From assembly GCF_040782645.1 (NCBI RefSeq), contig NZ_CP160403.1, positions 558,001-622,000 on the forward strand: a stretch of DNA of 64,000 bases. The letters are read 5' to 3'. Each line of letters begins with the position of its first letter. The first letter of the stretch is position 1. Made by a program: the position numbers and the translations under genes. Shown one piece after another: positions 11,300-21,600 of the stretch. A model generated the notes under the pieces. The model did no database searches and was not told where the DNA came from. It saw only the letters and a list, made by a program, of their open reading frames with translations. The stretch is from Streptomyces sp. HUAS ZL42 (lineage in GTDB: Bacteria > Actinomycetota > Actinomycetes > Streptomycetales > Streptomycetaceae).

Positions 11300-12637
11300 G
11301 TGGCCCCACCCCCGTCGATCGCCGCACATGCGCTGCTCGTCTTCCTCCTGCAGGTCGGCCTGCTGCTCTCGGTCGCGCTACTGCTCGGCCGGCTGGCCAG
11401 CCGCTTCGGGATGCCGGCCGTCGTGGGTGAGCTGTGTGCCGGGGTGATCTTCGGACCGACGGTGCTCGGCCATCTCGCGACGGGGGTGTCCGCGTGGCTG
11501 TTTCCCCGCACTACCGAGCAGTTCCACCTCCTGGACGCGATTGGGCAGATCGGCGTGGTGCTGTTCGTCGGCGTCACCGGCATCGAAGTCGATTGCGGGC
11601 TCGTGCGGCGCAAGGGCACCGTCGCGCTGCGGATCGGTGTCGCCGGACTGGTGATCCCACTGGCCGCGGGAGTCATCGCAGGGCTGCTGGCCCCGCGCTC
11701 GCTGCTGACCGGCTCAATGAATCGGGAGACCTTCGCACTCTTCGTCGGTGTGGCGATGTGCGTGAGTGCCCTGCCGGTCATCGCGAAGACACTTTCGGAC
11801 ATGAATCTGCTGCACAGGAATATCGGGCAGTTGACGATCGCTGCGGGCGTGGTCGACGACGTGGTCGGATGGCTGCTTCTCTCGATCGTCTCCGCGATGG
11901 CGACGGCCGGCGTGCGTGGTGGGACGGTGGCTTCCTCGGTGATCCTTCTCGCGATTGCCCTTCTTGTGACCGCGACCGTCGCCCGCCCACTCGTCCGCGG
12001 TGCCTTCGCACGGTGCCTGAGGTCGCCCGAGAACGGGCCGACGATCACAACCGCCGTCCTGATCATCGTACTGAGCGCAGCGGCGACCCAGGCCATGGGC
12101 TTCGAGGCGGCCTTCGGCGCCTTCCTCGGCGGCCTGTTGATCGGCTCGGCGAAGACCGCGGACCTCCGCCGACTGGCGCCGTTGCGCGCGGTGGTGGTTT
12201 CGGTGTTCGCTCCCCTGTTCTTCGCCACTGCCGGGCTCCGCGTGGACTTGACCATTCTCACCCATACGGTCCCGCTGCTCACCGCGGTGATTGCGCTGTT
12301 GATCGCGGTGGCAGGCAAGTTCGCCGGCGCGTACTTGGGTGCGCTGTCCAGCAAATTGACCAGGTGGGAGGCGCTGGCCCTCGCCGGCGGGATGAACGCC
12401 CGCGGAGTCATACAGATCGTCGTGGCCACCGTCGGGCTCCGCGTCGGCGTCCTCGATACGACCACGTACACCATCGTGATCCTGGTGGCGATCACCACTT
12501 CGCTGATGGCACCGCCGATCCTGCGACGCGCTATGCCGCACATCCTGCTGACCGAGGAGGAGATGGAGCGGCAGCAGGCCCTTGCCGTGTTCCGTGGCCC
12601 GCAGGCAAGTGCCGACCGGGGTTCCGAAGCCGCCTGA
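11300..12637 (+). CDS. CPA2-type monovalent cation/proton antiporter
   Basis: Integral membrane exchanger of the KefB/NhaP-like CPA2 superfamily, about 445 residues with ~12-13 hydrophobic spans. The start of the transport domain LASRFGMPAVVGELCAGVIFGP and the later GAFLGGLLIGS and AGGMNARGVIQIVVA segments are characteristic. I place the start at GTG 11300 (VAPPPSIAAH), 7 bases after GGGAG; an upstream GTG/ATG at 11219 would add 27 charged residues unlike the family. Antiporters of this kind sit in or beside several streptomycete antibiotic clusters and are sometimes assigned to self-protection or pH homeostasis, but here the link is positional only. Confidence 0.85.
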   Translation: MAPPPSIAAHALLVFLLQVGLLLSVALLLGRLASRFGMPAVVGELCAGVIFGPTVLGHLATGVSAWLFPRTTEQFHLLDAIGQIGVVLFVGVTGIEVDCGLVRRKGTVALRIGVAGLVIPLAAGVIAGLLAPRSLLTGSMNRETFALFVGVAMCVSALPVIAKTLSDMNLLHRNIGQLTIAAGVVDDVVGWLLLSIVSAMATAGVRGGTVASSVILLAIALLVTATVARPLVRGAFARCLRSPENGPTITTAVLIIVLSAAATQAMGFEAAFGAFLGGLLIGSAKTADLRRLAPLRAVVVSVFAPLFFATAGLRVDLTILTHTVPLLTAVIALLIAVAGKFAGAYLGALSSKLTRWEALALAGGMNARGVIQIVVATVGLRVGVLDTTTYTIVILVAITTSLMAPPILRRAMPHILLTEEEMERQQALAVFRGPQASADRGSEAA

Positions 12638-13172
12638 ATCCCAGCCGGACTTGACGCGACATCAGAGCCGCAGGAGGAGAGGGTGCCCCGCGTGTGAATC
12701 AGTGGGCTGTCGGCGTGCGGGCGTGCCAGGGGCCACGATCAAGTTCTACTTGTGCGAGGGATTTCCGTCGCACAGGTGAGCGAACCGCACGCAGCCAGGC
12801 TGGCTGCGGCCCGGGATCTTGCATGGGTGCGCCTGATCCGTGGCCTGATCGAGGCGTGCAGCTTACGCATCGGCGACACTCGCGCCAGGCTGGCCACACT
12901 CGACGCCGCGGTGCGAGCCTCCGTCGGAGTCATCCAAGCGGCACGCAGCGCCGTCACCAACTGAGCGCCCTCCGCGCCCGGAACCGCTGTGCTTGTTCTT
13001 TATGGTCTGACCTCGAACGATGCCCCGAACGTGATCGCTCGTACGAGGATTCCTAAGACGTGAACGCGGCCTCCGTATGGACCTGTGCTCGGACCAAAGA
13101 GGCACTTGACCAGCACGAAGGCCGTCGGGGTATGAGTCTGCTGCATCACGATGTCGGCGCTAACCCTTCGCG
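12638..13172. other. Intergenic stretch without a recognisable gene
   Basis: No frame gives a protein I can place. A 70-codon frame at 12752-12964 (helical, Ala/Arg-rich) has no convincing ribosome site, and I do not call it. Confidence 0.5.
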
Positions 13173-13530
13173 GTGGCGTCACACTTCCGGGATGACTTCT
13201 TCGACTGCCTGCCCGTGCACGGGGAGTTCGAGCTGACCGACGCGTTACTGCGTACGGACGGGCCGGTGACCACGCCGGTGCGGCAACGTCGACGTGCCGC
13301 GGCTGCGGCAGGTGGCTGGCCGGGCTGCCGCATCCCGGGGCCGCCGACGGACGCCTGGTCCTGGCGGTGGACGTACCCACCGGCTCCGGCCGGACTCCCC
13401 GACCGGCGCGGACCGCTTGTTCTGTCACGTCCATGGCCGCAGCGGACGCTCGCCGGACCAGTAGGTGCCCGGCTGGCCCTCCTCGTTCGTCGCCGCCCTG
13501 CCCACCGGCCGCGTCCTCGCACTGGTCGCG
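13173..13530 (+). pseudogene. Relic of an IS701/NF041680-like transposase
   Basis: The translation starts SHFRDDFFDCLPVHGEFELT then DALLRTDGPVTTPV, which is the N-terminal pattern of a large actinobacterial putative transposase family. Further on, other frames give NVDVPRLRQVAG, GADRLFCHVHGRSGRSPDQ, a stop, and PGWPSSFVAALPTGR, all in family order. There are internal deletions, frameshifts and a stop codon. From 13531 to 13821 I recognise nothing; one frame there is Gly/Ala-rich and hydrophobic (GLIFLAGAAAYSAV) but has no start. Confidence 0.7.
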
Positions 13531-13821
13531 CCGGCAAGGTGCCGGCTCGGGCCTCCCGGGTGTGGGCGCGCTGCGCAACCTCGCCGGTGCGTTCGGCACG
13601 GCTGCGGTCGGACGGCTGCCAGCGCCCATCCGGTTCGGGGACACGGCCCTTGGACGGGCTGGCCCGGCCATCGCCCCGGCCGGGCTGATCTTCCTGGCCG
13701 GGGCGGCGGCGTACTCCGCGGTACCGAGCCGCCGAAGCCCCGTCCAGTAAGACCTCTGCGACGCGGCGTACTCCATCCGCGACCACCGTGCCGCAGCGGG
13801 CAGGCATGGCCTGCTGAGGCA

Positions 13822-15195
13822 TCAGCCGCGCTGCACGGACATCCGCAGGCCGCCGCGCACCCGGAGCGAGAGCATCGGCTCGGGCACCACGGACGCGCCC
13901 TTCGGCAGCACCAGACGCAGTTCGCGCATGACCATCGCGATCACGAAGACCGCCTCCATCATTCCGAGGTGGTTTCCCACGCAGAAGCGCGGTCCGGCCC
14001 CGAAAGGAATGTATGCGTAGCGGGGACGCTGCGCGCGCCGCTGCCGGTCGAAGCGGTCCGGCTCAAAGCGGTCGGGCTGCTCCCAGAACGCGGGATGACG
14101 GTGCAACGTGTAGGGACACACCACCACGTCGGCTCCGGCCGGGATGTCGTATCCAGCGATGACATCAGGACCCTGAGCGATTCGGGAGAGCATCCAAACC
14201 GGCGGGTAGAGCCGCATGGTCTCCTCGACCACCATCGTCGTGTACGTCAGCCGTTGCAGGTCTCCGAACTCCGGCAGCCGGTCGCCGAGCACGCTCCGGG
14301 CCTCATCGCGCAGCCGCTCGACCACCTCGGGATTCTGATCTATGAGATGGAAGGCCCAGCTGAGGGTGCTGGCCGTAGTCTCGTGTCCGGCCAGCAGCAA
14401 TGTGACCAGCTCGTCGCGCAATCTGCGCCGCGCCACCCGCGGGTCCCGTTCGGCGTGCACGGATTCGAGCAGCCGGGAGAGCACGTCGTCCGTGTCTCCG
14501 CCGGAGCGCAACGCGCGGTGCGCCGCCAGCTGTTCGGTCACCTTCTGCAGCCGAGCTCGGGCGGCGCGGAAACGGAGCTGCTGGGGCAGCGGCAGGAACT
14601 GCGGGACCGCCCCGAGGGTGACGACCTCGAACATCGCCTGGTCCTGAACGGCCTCGAAGTCGTGGCCGATCGAGGTGTGACCGCTGAGGTCCTCGTCGAG
14701 CAGGGTGCGCCCGAGCACTCCCAGGGTCAGCTCGGTCATCTCCGCGGTGATGTCCACCGGCCCGGCCCCGGTTCTGGAGCGAAGTCGGCCGACCATCCGC
14801 GCCGCCTCCTCGGCCACGACCGAGGCCTGCGCCGCGATCCGCTTGGCCTGAAAGGCGGGCTGGATCACCCTGCGCTGTTCCCGCCAGAGCTCGCCCTCGC
14901 TGGTCAGCAGTCCGTCGCCGAGCGCCCGGCGGGCCTGGTGCAGGCCGATGCCCTTGTGGTAGTTCCCCGGGTTGTCGGTGAGCACGTACTTGGCGTAGTC
15001 GGGATGGTTGAAGAAGTAGAGCGTCTTGGGGCCGATCGCGACCCGCACGGCATCGCCGTAGCCGTCCGCGGCCGTGCGCATCAGTGCGAGCCGGTCGCGC
15101 AGCAGCATGTTGAGCAGCTTGAAGGTGGCGAATCGGGAGGGTCCGGGCGGGACCCGCCGCCGTGTCCCGGTCGCTCGGGCCTGGGTGACGGTCAC
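13822..15195 (-). CDS. Cytochrome P450 (enediyne E7-like candidate)
   Basis: Haem monooxygenase of 457 residues. The I-helix reads LLAGHETTAS, the K-helix ExxR is in EETMRLYPPVW (~residue 323), and the haem loop is FGAGPRFCVGNHLG with Cys405 as axial ligand. Its GTG start lies 3 bases after the DUF1702 gene stop, with GGAGGA inside the end of that gene, so it is the last gene of the leftward enediyne run. Nine-membered enediyne loci carry a P450 called E7 in this set; position and company suggest that role, but the substrate is not visible from sequence. The overall look (FEVVTLGAVPQFLPLPQQ) is closer to the long-chain/CYP102-CYP110-like bacterial P450s than to macrolide hydroxylases. Confidence 0.9.
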   Translation of the reverse strand: MTVTQARATGTRRRVPPGPSRFATFKLLNMLLRDRLALMRTAADGYGDAVRVAIGPKTLYFFNHPDYAKYVLTDNPGNYHKGIGLHQARRALGDGLLTSEGELWREQRRVIQPAFQAKRIAAQASVVAEEAARMVGRLRSRTGAGPVDITAEMTELTLGVLGRTLLDEDLSGHTSIGHDFEAVQDQAMFEVVTLGAVPQFLPLPQQLRFRAARARLQKVTEQLAAHRALRSGGDTDDVLSRLLESVHAERDPRVARRRLRDELVTLLLAGHETTASTLSWAFHLIDQNPEVVERLRDEARSVLGDRLPEFGDLQRLTYTTMVVEETMRLYPPVWMLSRIAQGPDVIAGYDIPAGADVVVCPYTLHRHPAFWEQPDRFEPDRFDRQRRAQRPRYAYIPFGAGPRFCVGNHLGMMEAVFVIAMVMRELRLVLPKGASVVPEPMLSLRVRGGLRMSVQRG

Positions 15196-15198
15196 TGC

Positions 15199-16173
15199 TC
15201 AGTCCTCCGCACCGGGGGCTAGCCGCTCGGCGATCCGGCAGCGCCAGACCTCGTAGGCCGGCGTGCCGTCGTCCACGCAGGGATCGGGCAGCGACTCCTG
15301 GCAGACGAGCATGGCCTGCTCGGGAGTGGTGCCGCACAGCACGTCGGTGGCCAGCACGGTGTGCTCGTTGCCCAGCCCCGCCTCGAGGCGCGCGGTGGCG
15401 GCGAACGCAGAACCCTGGGCGACCCATTGCCGGTGCTTCCCGGCCCGCTCCTGGAGGAGCTGCAGTTCTGCCTTGCCGGCGCCCCCGGCGTACGTGGCGG
15501 CCAGTCCGGCCCCCGCGTACAGGTCCGCGTGCCGTTCCTCGGAGAACGAATCGATCATTGAAGTGATCCGCTCGACGTCCGTCCCGCCGACGAACCACAT
15601 GGCACGGCCGATCCCCTGGTCGATGACCCGGTCGGCGTACCAGGACCACTGGACGCCGGGCCAGGGGAAGTGGGGCTCCTGATACTGTCCGCGCACGTAC
15701 TTGTCGGTGCGAAAGTACGCCTGGTGGAAGCCGTAGCCATCGAGCACGAGCCAGCGCAGCAACGGGTCGGCGGTGTACATCCGGGACCAGCGGAACCGCG
15801 GTATCCTGGCCATGGCCCAGCCCACTCCCACATAGACCATGTACGCGTGTTTCGCGGCCTCGCCACGCAAGAAGTGCTCCACGTGCCGGTTGCCGCCGAT
15901 CGGCAGCCCGTCGCGCACCGCCATCCCCATGGCGGCACCCTCGTACGCGAACCCCCGGAACTGTGGCGGCACGGTCTCGAGTTGGACCTCGGCATCCGCG
16001 GTCGAGGAGGCCGCGGCAGCGTAGGCGTAGCCGGTCAGGAAGGACGCACCGACCGTTTCGAGCCGTTCTCGTGCCTCGGGACTCTTCTCGTGGAAGCCGC
16101 GGGTGGACAGCTTCGTCTCGTTCATGCTCGGGGTCAGCAGGCGGCTGCGGAGCCGGCCGAACTGATTCGCCAT
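15199..16173 (-). CDS. DUF1702 enediyne-associated protein (E2-like)
   Basis: A 324-residue DUF1702 protein. The family is known almost only from enediyne loci and has no proven biochemical role. The family segments FRGFAYEGAAMGMAVRDGL, YMVYVGVGWAMARIPRF, LDGYGFHQAYF, DQGIGRAMWFVGG and ERHADLYAGAGLAATYAGGA are all present. No membrane span or cofactor motif is evident. The ATG has AGGAG just upstream and begins 2 bases after the stop of a second DUF1702 gene; the two are clear paralogues in tandem, as in nine-membered enediyne clusters. The P450 follows after 3 bases. I number it E2-like only by its order. Confidence 0.88.
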   Translation of the reverse strand: MANQFGRLRSRLLTPSMNETKLSTRGFHEKSPEARERLETVGASFLTGYAYAAAASSTADAEVQLETVPPQFRGFAYEGAAMGMAVRDGLPIGGNRHVEHFLRGEAAKHAYMVYVGVGWAMARIPRFRWSRMYTADPLLRWLVLDGYGFHQAYFRTDKYVRGQYQEPHFPWPGVQWSWYADRVIDQGIGRAMWFVGGTDVERITSMIDSFSEERHADLYAGAGLAATYAGGAGKAELQLLQERAGKHRQWVAQGSAFAATARLEAGLGNEHTVLATDVLCGTTPEQAMLVCQESLPDPCVDDGTPAYEVWRCRIAERLAPGAED

Positions 16174-16175
16174 CT

Positions 16176-17174
16176 CTACTCCTCGTGGGAAGGGGCGACG
16201 ACCGCGCTCATGAAGTGCGCGCGGATGTTCCGGCGCCACAGCTCGTACTGCGGCACGGGGCCGGTGCCGGTGTGCTCGACCTCGGTGCGGTCGGCCAGAT
16301 CCACGGCCTCGTCGATGACCAGTCCGGTCAGCTCGAACGCGGCCGTGACCGTGTGCTCGGGCACCAACTCCGCGTAGTGCCTGGCCTTGATCGCGAATAC
16401 CGCGCCGATCGCGAGGTCTGCGGCGTAGCCGGCCCGGGCGGCCGTGTCCCGCAGCCCGGCGAGCTCCGTGGCCGTCGCGCCGCCCGCGAACGTCGCAGCG
16501 AGACCGACGCCGCTCCAAAGGTCGGCCCGCCGGTCCTCGGTGAAGCGCCCCACGGCCGCGGCCACCGCGGGGGCGCGGCCGCCGTGGATGAACCACAGCG
16601 CGCGTCCGATCCCCTGGTCCACGGCCCGCAGGAAGTACCCGGGATGCCCGTCCCACGGGTACGGGGCGGGCCGGTGCTGCCCGTCGACCCACCGTGCCGT
16701 GTCGAAGTACGCGCGGTCGAAGCCGTACCCGTCGACGGCCAGCCAGCTCATCGTGGGGTGGAAAGGGATTTCGCCGAGATCGGGCAATACCTTGCGCCAC
16801 AGCGGACGAGGCAACCGTGCCATGGCGAAGCCGATGCCGATGTAGGCCAGGAAGAAGTGCGGGCGGCCGGATCCGAGAATCAGCTCCCTGGTCCGATGCC
16901 CGCGCACCGCGTCGCGCACGGTGAACGCCATGACGGCCCCCTCGTACGCGAACCCTCGCAACTCAGGTTCGACCATCGCCAGCCGCCGTTCGACCTCCGC
17001 AGTCCCGCGGGTCTCGATGCCCCATTCGAAGCCGACGGCCACCGACTGGGGAATCGCCTCAAGCCGCGCCGTGGCCGGCGTCGGTGTGACCGGAAATTCC
17101 CGGCCGGCGAAGCTGACCGAGTGCAGCGAAGGGGCGAGCAGAAGCCTGCGCAACGAACCGAGCGGGGTGGCCAT
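16176..17174 (-). CDS. DUF1702 enediyne-associated protein (UnbL/E3-like)
   Basis: A 332-residue paralogue of the next gene. Matching landmarks are LRGFAYEGAVMAFTVRDAV, FLAYIGIGFAMARLPRPLW, VDGYGFDRAYFDTARW, DQGIGRALWFIHGG and RRADLWSGVGLAATFAGGA. It starts with ATG at 17174 after GGGAGAG. It is the first gene after a ~490-base gap with a strong hairpin, so it may have its own promoter and head a three-gene unit (DUF1702, DUF1702, P450). The function of UnbL/E3 proteins in warhead assembly is unresolved; they are thought to act after polyene release. Confidence 0.88.
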   Translation of the reverse strand: MATPLGSLRRLLLAPSLHSVSFAGREFPVTPTPATARLEAIPQSVAVGFEWGIETRGTAEVERRLAMVEPELRGFAYEGAVMAFTVRDAVRGHRTRELILGSGRPHFFLAYIGIGFAMARLPRPLWRKVLPDLGEIPFHPTMSWLAVDGYGFDRAYFDTARWVDGQHRPAPYPWDGHPGYFLRAVDQGIGRALWFIHGGRAPAVAAAVGRFTEDRRADLWSGVGLAATFAGGATATELAGLRDTAARAGYAADLAIGAVFAIKARHYAELVPEHTVTAAFELTGLVIDEAVDLADRTEVEHTGTGPVPQYELWRRNIRAHFMSAVVAPSHEE

Positions 17175-17565
17175 CTGGCAACTCTCCCTTGGCTGTCGGT
17201 CTCGACGGTCCGGTCCGGGCCGATTTCGCCTCGAACACCTCTGTCAGGCATCATCGCAACCGTCCGGGCGGGCCAGCCACTTCCGGAGTGCGCCGTCGCC
17301 ACCGGCCCGGAAGACCCGCAACGGCTGTGGGCGCTGTCGGCATCCTGGCCCCGGCCGTAGGCGGATACGACGTCGCTGCCCTGCAGCGGCAGGCGGCGGG
17401 TCGATTCCCGTTACCCGACGGTGCCCGGCGATCTGGCGGACCCTGCCTGGTGACCTGAGACAGAAGGTCGTCGTTGGATCTGCTCGGCGGTCCACTCCGA
17501 AACCCGACGTACAGCGCCGCAGTCGCCGGAGCGCTCGCTGACCATCAGGCCGCTCGAACGCAACA

Positions 17566-17603
17566 CCGGCCTTCACCGCCCCGAACCGGGCGGTGAAGGC
17601 CGG
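17566..17603 (-). terminator. 16-bp hairpin after the flavin reductase gene
   Basis: Perfect 16-bp inverted repeat (CCGGCCTTCACCGCCC / GGGCGGTGAAGGCCGG) with a 6-base loop, 65 bases beyond the flavin reductase stop. It divides the leftward enediyne run into two parts. No gene is visible in the rest of 17175-17668. Confidence 0.8.
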
Positions 17604-17668
17604 CGCCACACTCGGCAGCCTCTCCCGACCGTGTCCCCGCCGGCAGGAAACAGTCCCTGCCATGAGCG

Positions 17669-18220
17669 TCAGACGGAGAGCCGGTGGAAGCCGCCGCCGA
17701 AGTACAACAGCGGGTCGTCGGTCTCCTTGCGCCCGATGTCGAGCACCGAGCCCAGGAAGATCGAGTGGTCGCCGCCGTCGTAGACCGCCGCAAGACTGCA
17801 TTCCAGCCATGCCTGCGCGTCGGCCAGGACGGGAGTTCCGGTGTGCTGTCCGGGCGTGGTGTCGACCGTCTCGAACTCACGTGGACCTCGTGGCCTGCTG
17901 CGGTCCGCGAAGTACTTGGCCACGTCCTGCTGATGGCCTGAGAGGACCGAGACCGCGAAGGCCTCCTCCGTCAGGATCACGTCGTGGACCGCTGCCGTGC
18001 GCCCCACGCACACCAGGATCAGCGGTGGTTCGAGCGAGACGGAGGTGAAGGAGTTCGCGGTCATGCCTCGGGGGGTGTCCCGGCCCGCGGTGAGGACGGT
18101 GACCCCAGTGGCGAAGCGTCCCAGCACGCCGCGCAGTTCGCTGAGGACGTGATCCGGCCGCGGCAGGTCGGCCACACACAGGGGGCGATGACGTGGCTTC
18201 AGCCGGTCTGCGGTGGTCAT
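17669..18220 (-). CDS. Flavin reductase (enediyne E6-like)
   Basis: A 183-residue NAD(P)H:flavin oxidoreductase of the short-chain flavin reductase (HpaC/ActVB) family. Residues ~30-180 include LGRFATGVTVLTA, RGMTANSFTSVSLEPPLILVCV and CSLAAVYDGGDHSIFLGSV, the usual FMN/FAD-binding pattern. Such enzymes supply reduced flavin to a partner oxygenase; C-1027-type clusters contain one called E6, whose partner is a flavin-dependent monooxygenase. Possible partners here are the acyl-CoA-dehydrogenase-like flavoprotein at 49435 or an enzyme outside the window. The ATG overlaps the thioesterase stop by 4 bases (ATGA), implying coupled translation with TEBC. Confidence 0.9.
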   Translation of the reverse strand: MTTADRLKPRHRPLCVADLPRPDHVLSELRGVLGRFATGVTVLTAGRDTPRGMTANSFTSVSLEPPLILVCVGRTAAVHDVILTEEAFAVSVLSGHQQDVAKYFADRSRPRGPREFETVDTTPGQHTGTPVLADAQAWLECSLAAVYDGGDHSIFLGSVLDIGRKETDDPLLYFGGGFHRLSV

Positions 18221-18690
18221 GTCCTGGCCCCGCTCGTCGTGTCGACGAGTTGTACACCTTGCCGCGCCGAGTAGGGCGCCAGCGCAGTGCGTAGCGCCTC
18301 CGGCACCCGGGCCGGACGGGTGTCGTTGTTCGGGCCGCGCATGCACGCGATCCGTTGCTGTCCCCGAGCCACAAGGTCCTCGGTTCCGTCCTGCCGCACG
18401 CGGACGTAGTCGAAACTGAAGGCCACCTGGGTCTGAGTCAGGTCGTCGAGGCGCATGCGGATCGACAGCTCGTCGAACGCCGTGATCTCCGCAAAGAACT
18501 CGCAGTCGACCTTGAGGGTGAAGAGTTTCAGGTCGTCCTGGATGTCCGCGAGCACGTCGGGCGCGTGGTCCCGCAGGAACATCTCACGGCACCGCCCCTG
18601 CCAACGAAGGTAGTTGACGTAGTAGACGTTGCCGACCAGGTTGGTGTCCTCGAAACCGACCAGGTGGCGGTACTCGTAGTACGGCTGCAT
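18217..18690 (-). CDS. Enediyne hot-dog thioesterase TEBC (E10-like)
   Basis: A 157-residue single hot-dog-fold thioesterase that releases the polyene from the enediyne PKS. The family start YYEYRHLVGFEDTNLVGNVY and YVNYLRWQGRCREMFL are intact. Like CalE7/DynE7 it lacks the acidic catalytic residue of ordinary 4-hydroxybenzoyl-CoA thioesterases; Asn17 and Arg35 sit where the structurally studied members use Asn and Arg. The ATG is 2 bases after the PKS stop with GGAACGA upstream, and its own stop overlaps the flavin reductase ATG. Family identity with the enediyne TEBC clade is clear from both sequence and its place directly after the PKS. Confidence 0.95.
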   Translation of the reverse strand: MQPYYEYRHLVGFEDTNLVGNVYYVNYLRWQGRCREMFLRDHAPDVLADIQDDLKLFTLKVDCEFFAEITAFDELSIRMRLDDLTQTQVAFSFDYVRVRQDGTEDLVARGQQRIACMRGPNNDTRPARVPEALRTALAPYSARQGVQLVDTTSGART

Positions 18691-18692
18691 CG

Positions 18693-21600
18693 TCAGTCGT
18701 TCCTCTCCATGGTCTGCGCCATGAGCGCGAAGACAACGGGATCGCCGGCCCCTTCCAGGACGGTTGGGAAGGTCGCGATCCGGGCCGCGCCCGAGCGCAG
18801 CACCACCCAGTGCTTCTCCGCCCCGGGCGTGCTGTCGACCGTGAGTGCCGTGAGTGCGCGGCCGTTCTTGCGCAGACACTCGATCGCGCTCCACACCCTG
18901 GTGGCCGCGACGGACAACTCTTCGTCGTGCTCGGTCGCGATCAGCCGGGCGAGGGCGGTTCCCTCCGGCCCCAGCAGCCCCTCCCATTCCTCGAGGGAGC
19001 GGGGCTCGGCCGGCTGTACGTCGCAGGCCACCGGTGTCTCGCCGGCCACCACGAAGGTCACCCCTGCGCCGTGCGAGGCGGAGACCTGCGGCCCGCCCGC
19101 GACCTCGGGCCTGCCGTCCGGACGGTAGGCCACCACCGTCTGACGGCCCAGGGCCCAACTGGCTGCCTGTGCCGTGGACTTACGGCGTGCAGCCAATCCT
19201 TCCGCGGGTGCCTCGTCGTCGGGCCGCACGACGCAGCGTACGGCCTCGGGCAGAAGCCGCTCGGCGCGACGCTCCAGGTAAGGGCCGAGCAGAGCGGGCT
19301 GCCAGGGCCCGGTTCCGTCCTGCTTGCGTACCGCCTGCAGAACCAGCCCCTCCCAGCGTTCGACCAGCATGCCCGACTGGTCGCGGACGTCGAGGTTGTA
19401 GACGTAGGTGTCGCCGGTGCGGGAGCGCTCTCGCGCGTGCAGCGTCACCTGCTTCTCGTCGCGCGCGGCGGTGGGGTCGGTCAGGTGGAGGCGCTCGATG
19501 CTCACCGGGAGCAGCGTGGCGTCCGGCACGCAGCACTGGATCGAGTGCATCAGAGCGTCCCGGGTTCCCGGGTCGGCCAGTACGAGTTCGGCAGGCAAAT
19601 GCCGCGCGAACCAGGGGAGCGTGGCCGCGTCGGAGATCTCCGCGACACACTCCCTGGCGGCCAGTTCCCGGTAGCCGACGAGGCGTTGGAAGCGCAGCCC
19701 TTGGAAGAGGACCGGTCCGTAGAGGTCGCGTGCGGGATCCAGCGGGATCCGCGGTGCGTCGTCGGGGACGGGTGCGGGCCCGGTGTCCTCCGGCTCCGGG
19801 CAGTCGTAGCGGAGCGTGGCGCGGAAGTGGTCGGCCTGGAAGCCGGTCTCGCTGCTGCGGATGACGGCCCGTACTGCACCGACATTCTCGGCCAGCACCG
19901 CGACCCTGATGGTGGTCTGCCCGTCCGGAGGTATGACGATCGGGCGCAGGAACTCCACGTCCACCAGCGTTGGTGTGCCCTCGAACCCCGTGAGCGCCGT
20001 AGCCGCCTGGGCCATGGCCTCCATGCCGAGGACCGCCGGGAACAACAGGTCGCCGTCGAGCTCATGGTCGGCCAGGTAGGGGTCACCCGAGGCGCTCAGG
20101 TCGGAGTCGACGACCAGTTCGATGCCCGGATAGTGGGCTTGCGGGCGGTCGACGAAGCGCAGCAGCGGGAGGTCGGCTGTCTCGAGTGTCAGCGTCGGCA
20201 GGCCGCCGGCACGTCCCATCACGACCAGGGCGGACGGCGTCTGCGGCTCGGCGAGCAACTGCTTGAGCAGGGCCACGCCCTCCTCGGTGGGGATCGGCTC
20301 GATCCCCTCCCGGACCAGCGACTCCAGCACGCCGAGCCGCTCGCCCATCCCGGACCCGGACCACACGGACCACTCCAGAGCGATGCACCGGCAGTTGGGG
20401 TGGTCGTTCTGAACCTGCTGGGTCAGGTCGGTGAGCCAGTCGTTGGCGGTGGCGTAGTCCCCCTCGCCGCGCAGGCCGGCCCGGCCGATGATGCTGCCGA
20501 AGGTGACGAGGAGCCGCAGGGCCGCCGGATCAACCGCGGTGAGCACGTTCTCCAGGCCGGTGATCTTCGTGGCGAGGGTGCGGCGGAACGACGCCTCGTC
20601 CAGGTTGGCGAGTGCGTGCGGTTCGTTGCGCCCCGCGCCGTGAAGCACGGCGGTGACCGGCCCGAGCGCATCGCGGATCTCGTCGACCGCCGCCTTGACC
20701 TCGTCGGCGGACGTGACATCGGCGCTCACGTAGCGGAAGTTGACACCCGCCGCGGTCATCCGGCGGAGGTTGGCCCGCAGTTCGGGATCGGTGGCCGGGT
20801 CCGATCGGCCGAGCAGACCGACACCGGCTCCGGTACCCGCGGCGAGGGCGAGGGCACATTCGGCGGTGATGCCCTTGCCGCCGCCGGTCACCAGCAGGAC
20901 GTCCTCGGTGTCGAGCGCGTGCTCCGCCCCGGAGGTCGCGCCACTCACACCGGCCGGGGAAGCGAGCGGCAGCGCACGCAGCACGGGCACGGTGCGGCGG
21001 TCGTCCGCCCCGTAGTGGACCTCGCTGAACCCACTGGTCGCCGAGACGTCGGTGACGATGCGGGCGCTCAGTTCCCGTGCGCGTTCCGCCGGCATCCGGT
21101 CCGGCAGTGGCAAGGTGACCACCGTGGTCGCGATACGCGGTGCCTCCAGGTGCAGAGTCTTTGCCAGGCCCGCCGCACCCCGCCGGTCACCGACCGCGAC
21201 GAACCGGGAGGCGCCGGTGCGGGACAGCGCGGCACGGGCAGCGGCGATCATGAGCGCCGTGTGGTTCTCGTCGCAGTCCCTGGGCAGGCACAGCAGCACG
21301 CCGTCGCCGAGCCCCCCGATGCGCAGTGCCTCGTGGAGCGCGGGCGCGAGCGGGTGCCGTTCGGGTGCGAACAGCTCCCAGTCCCCGTCGCCGGCGGACT
21401 CGGGTACGGTCGCGGGGCCCGGCTCCGCCGGCACCAGATCGACGGCGAAGGCCCGTACCCACGGGGCCACGCCCAGGGGCACCTGGGGCTGTGCCGCATC
21501 GCCATTGGCCGTCTCGTCCAACCCGTCCAGCAGTTCCGCGAGCTCGGCCAGCGTGGAGGTGGCGAACGCCGTGGTCACCATCGGTGCGGTGATGCCGAGT

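Noticed and set aside
12752..12964. 70-codon plus-strand frame in the gap after the antiporter
   Set aside because: No convincing ribosome site, no recognisable family, and Ala/Arg composition as expected by chance.
13531..13821. Hydrophobic Gly/Ala-rich frame before the P450
   Set aside because: It lacks a start and continues from a transposase relic; may be debris of a membrane protein but nothing supports a call.
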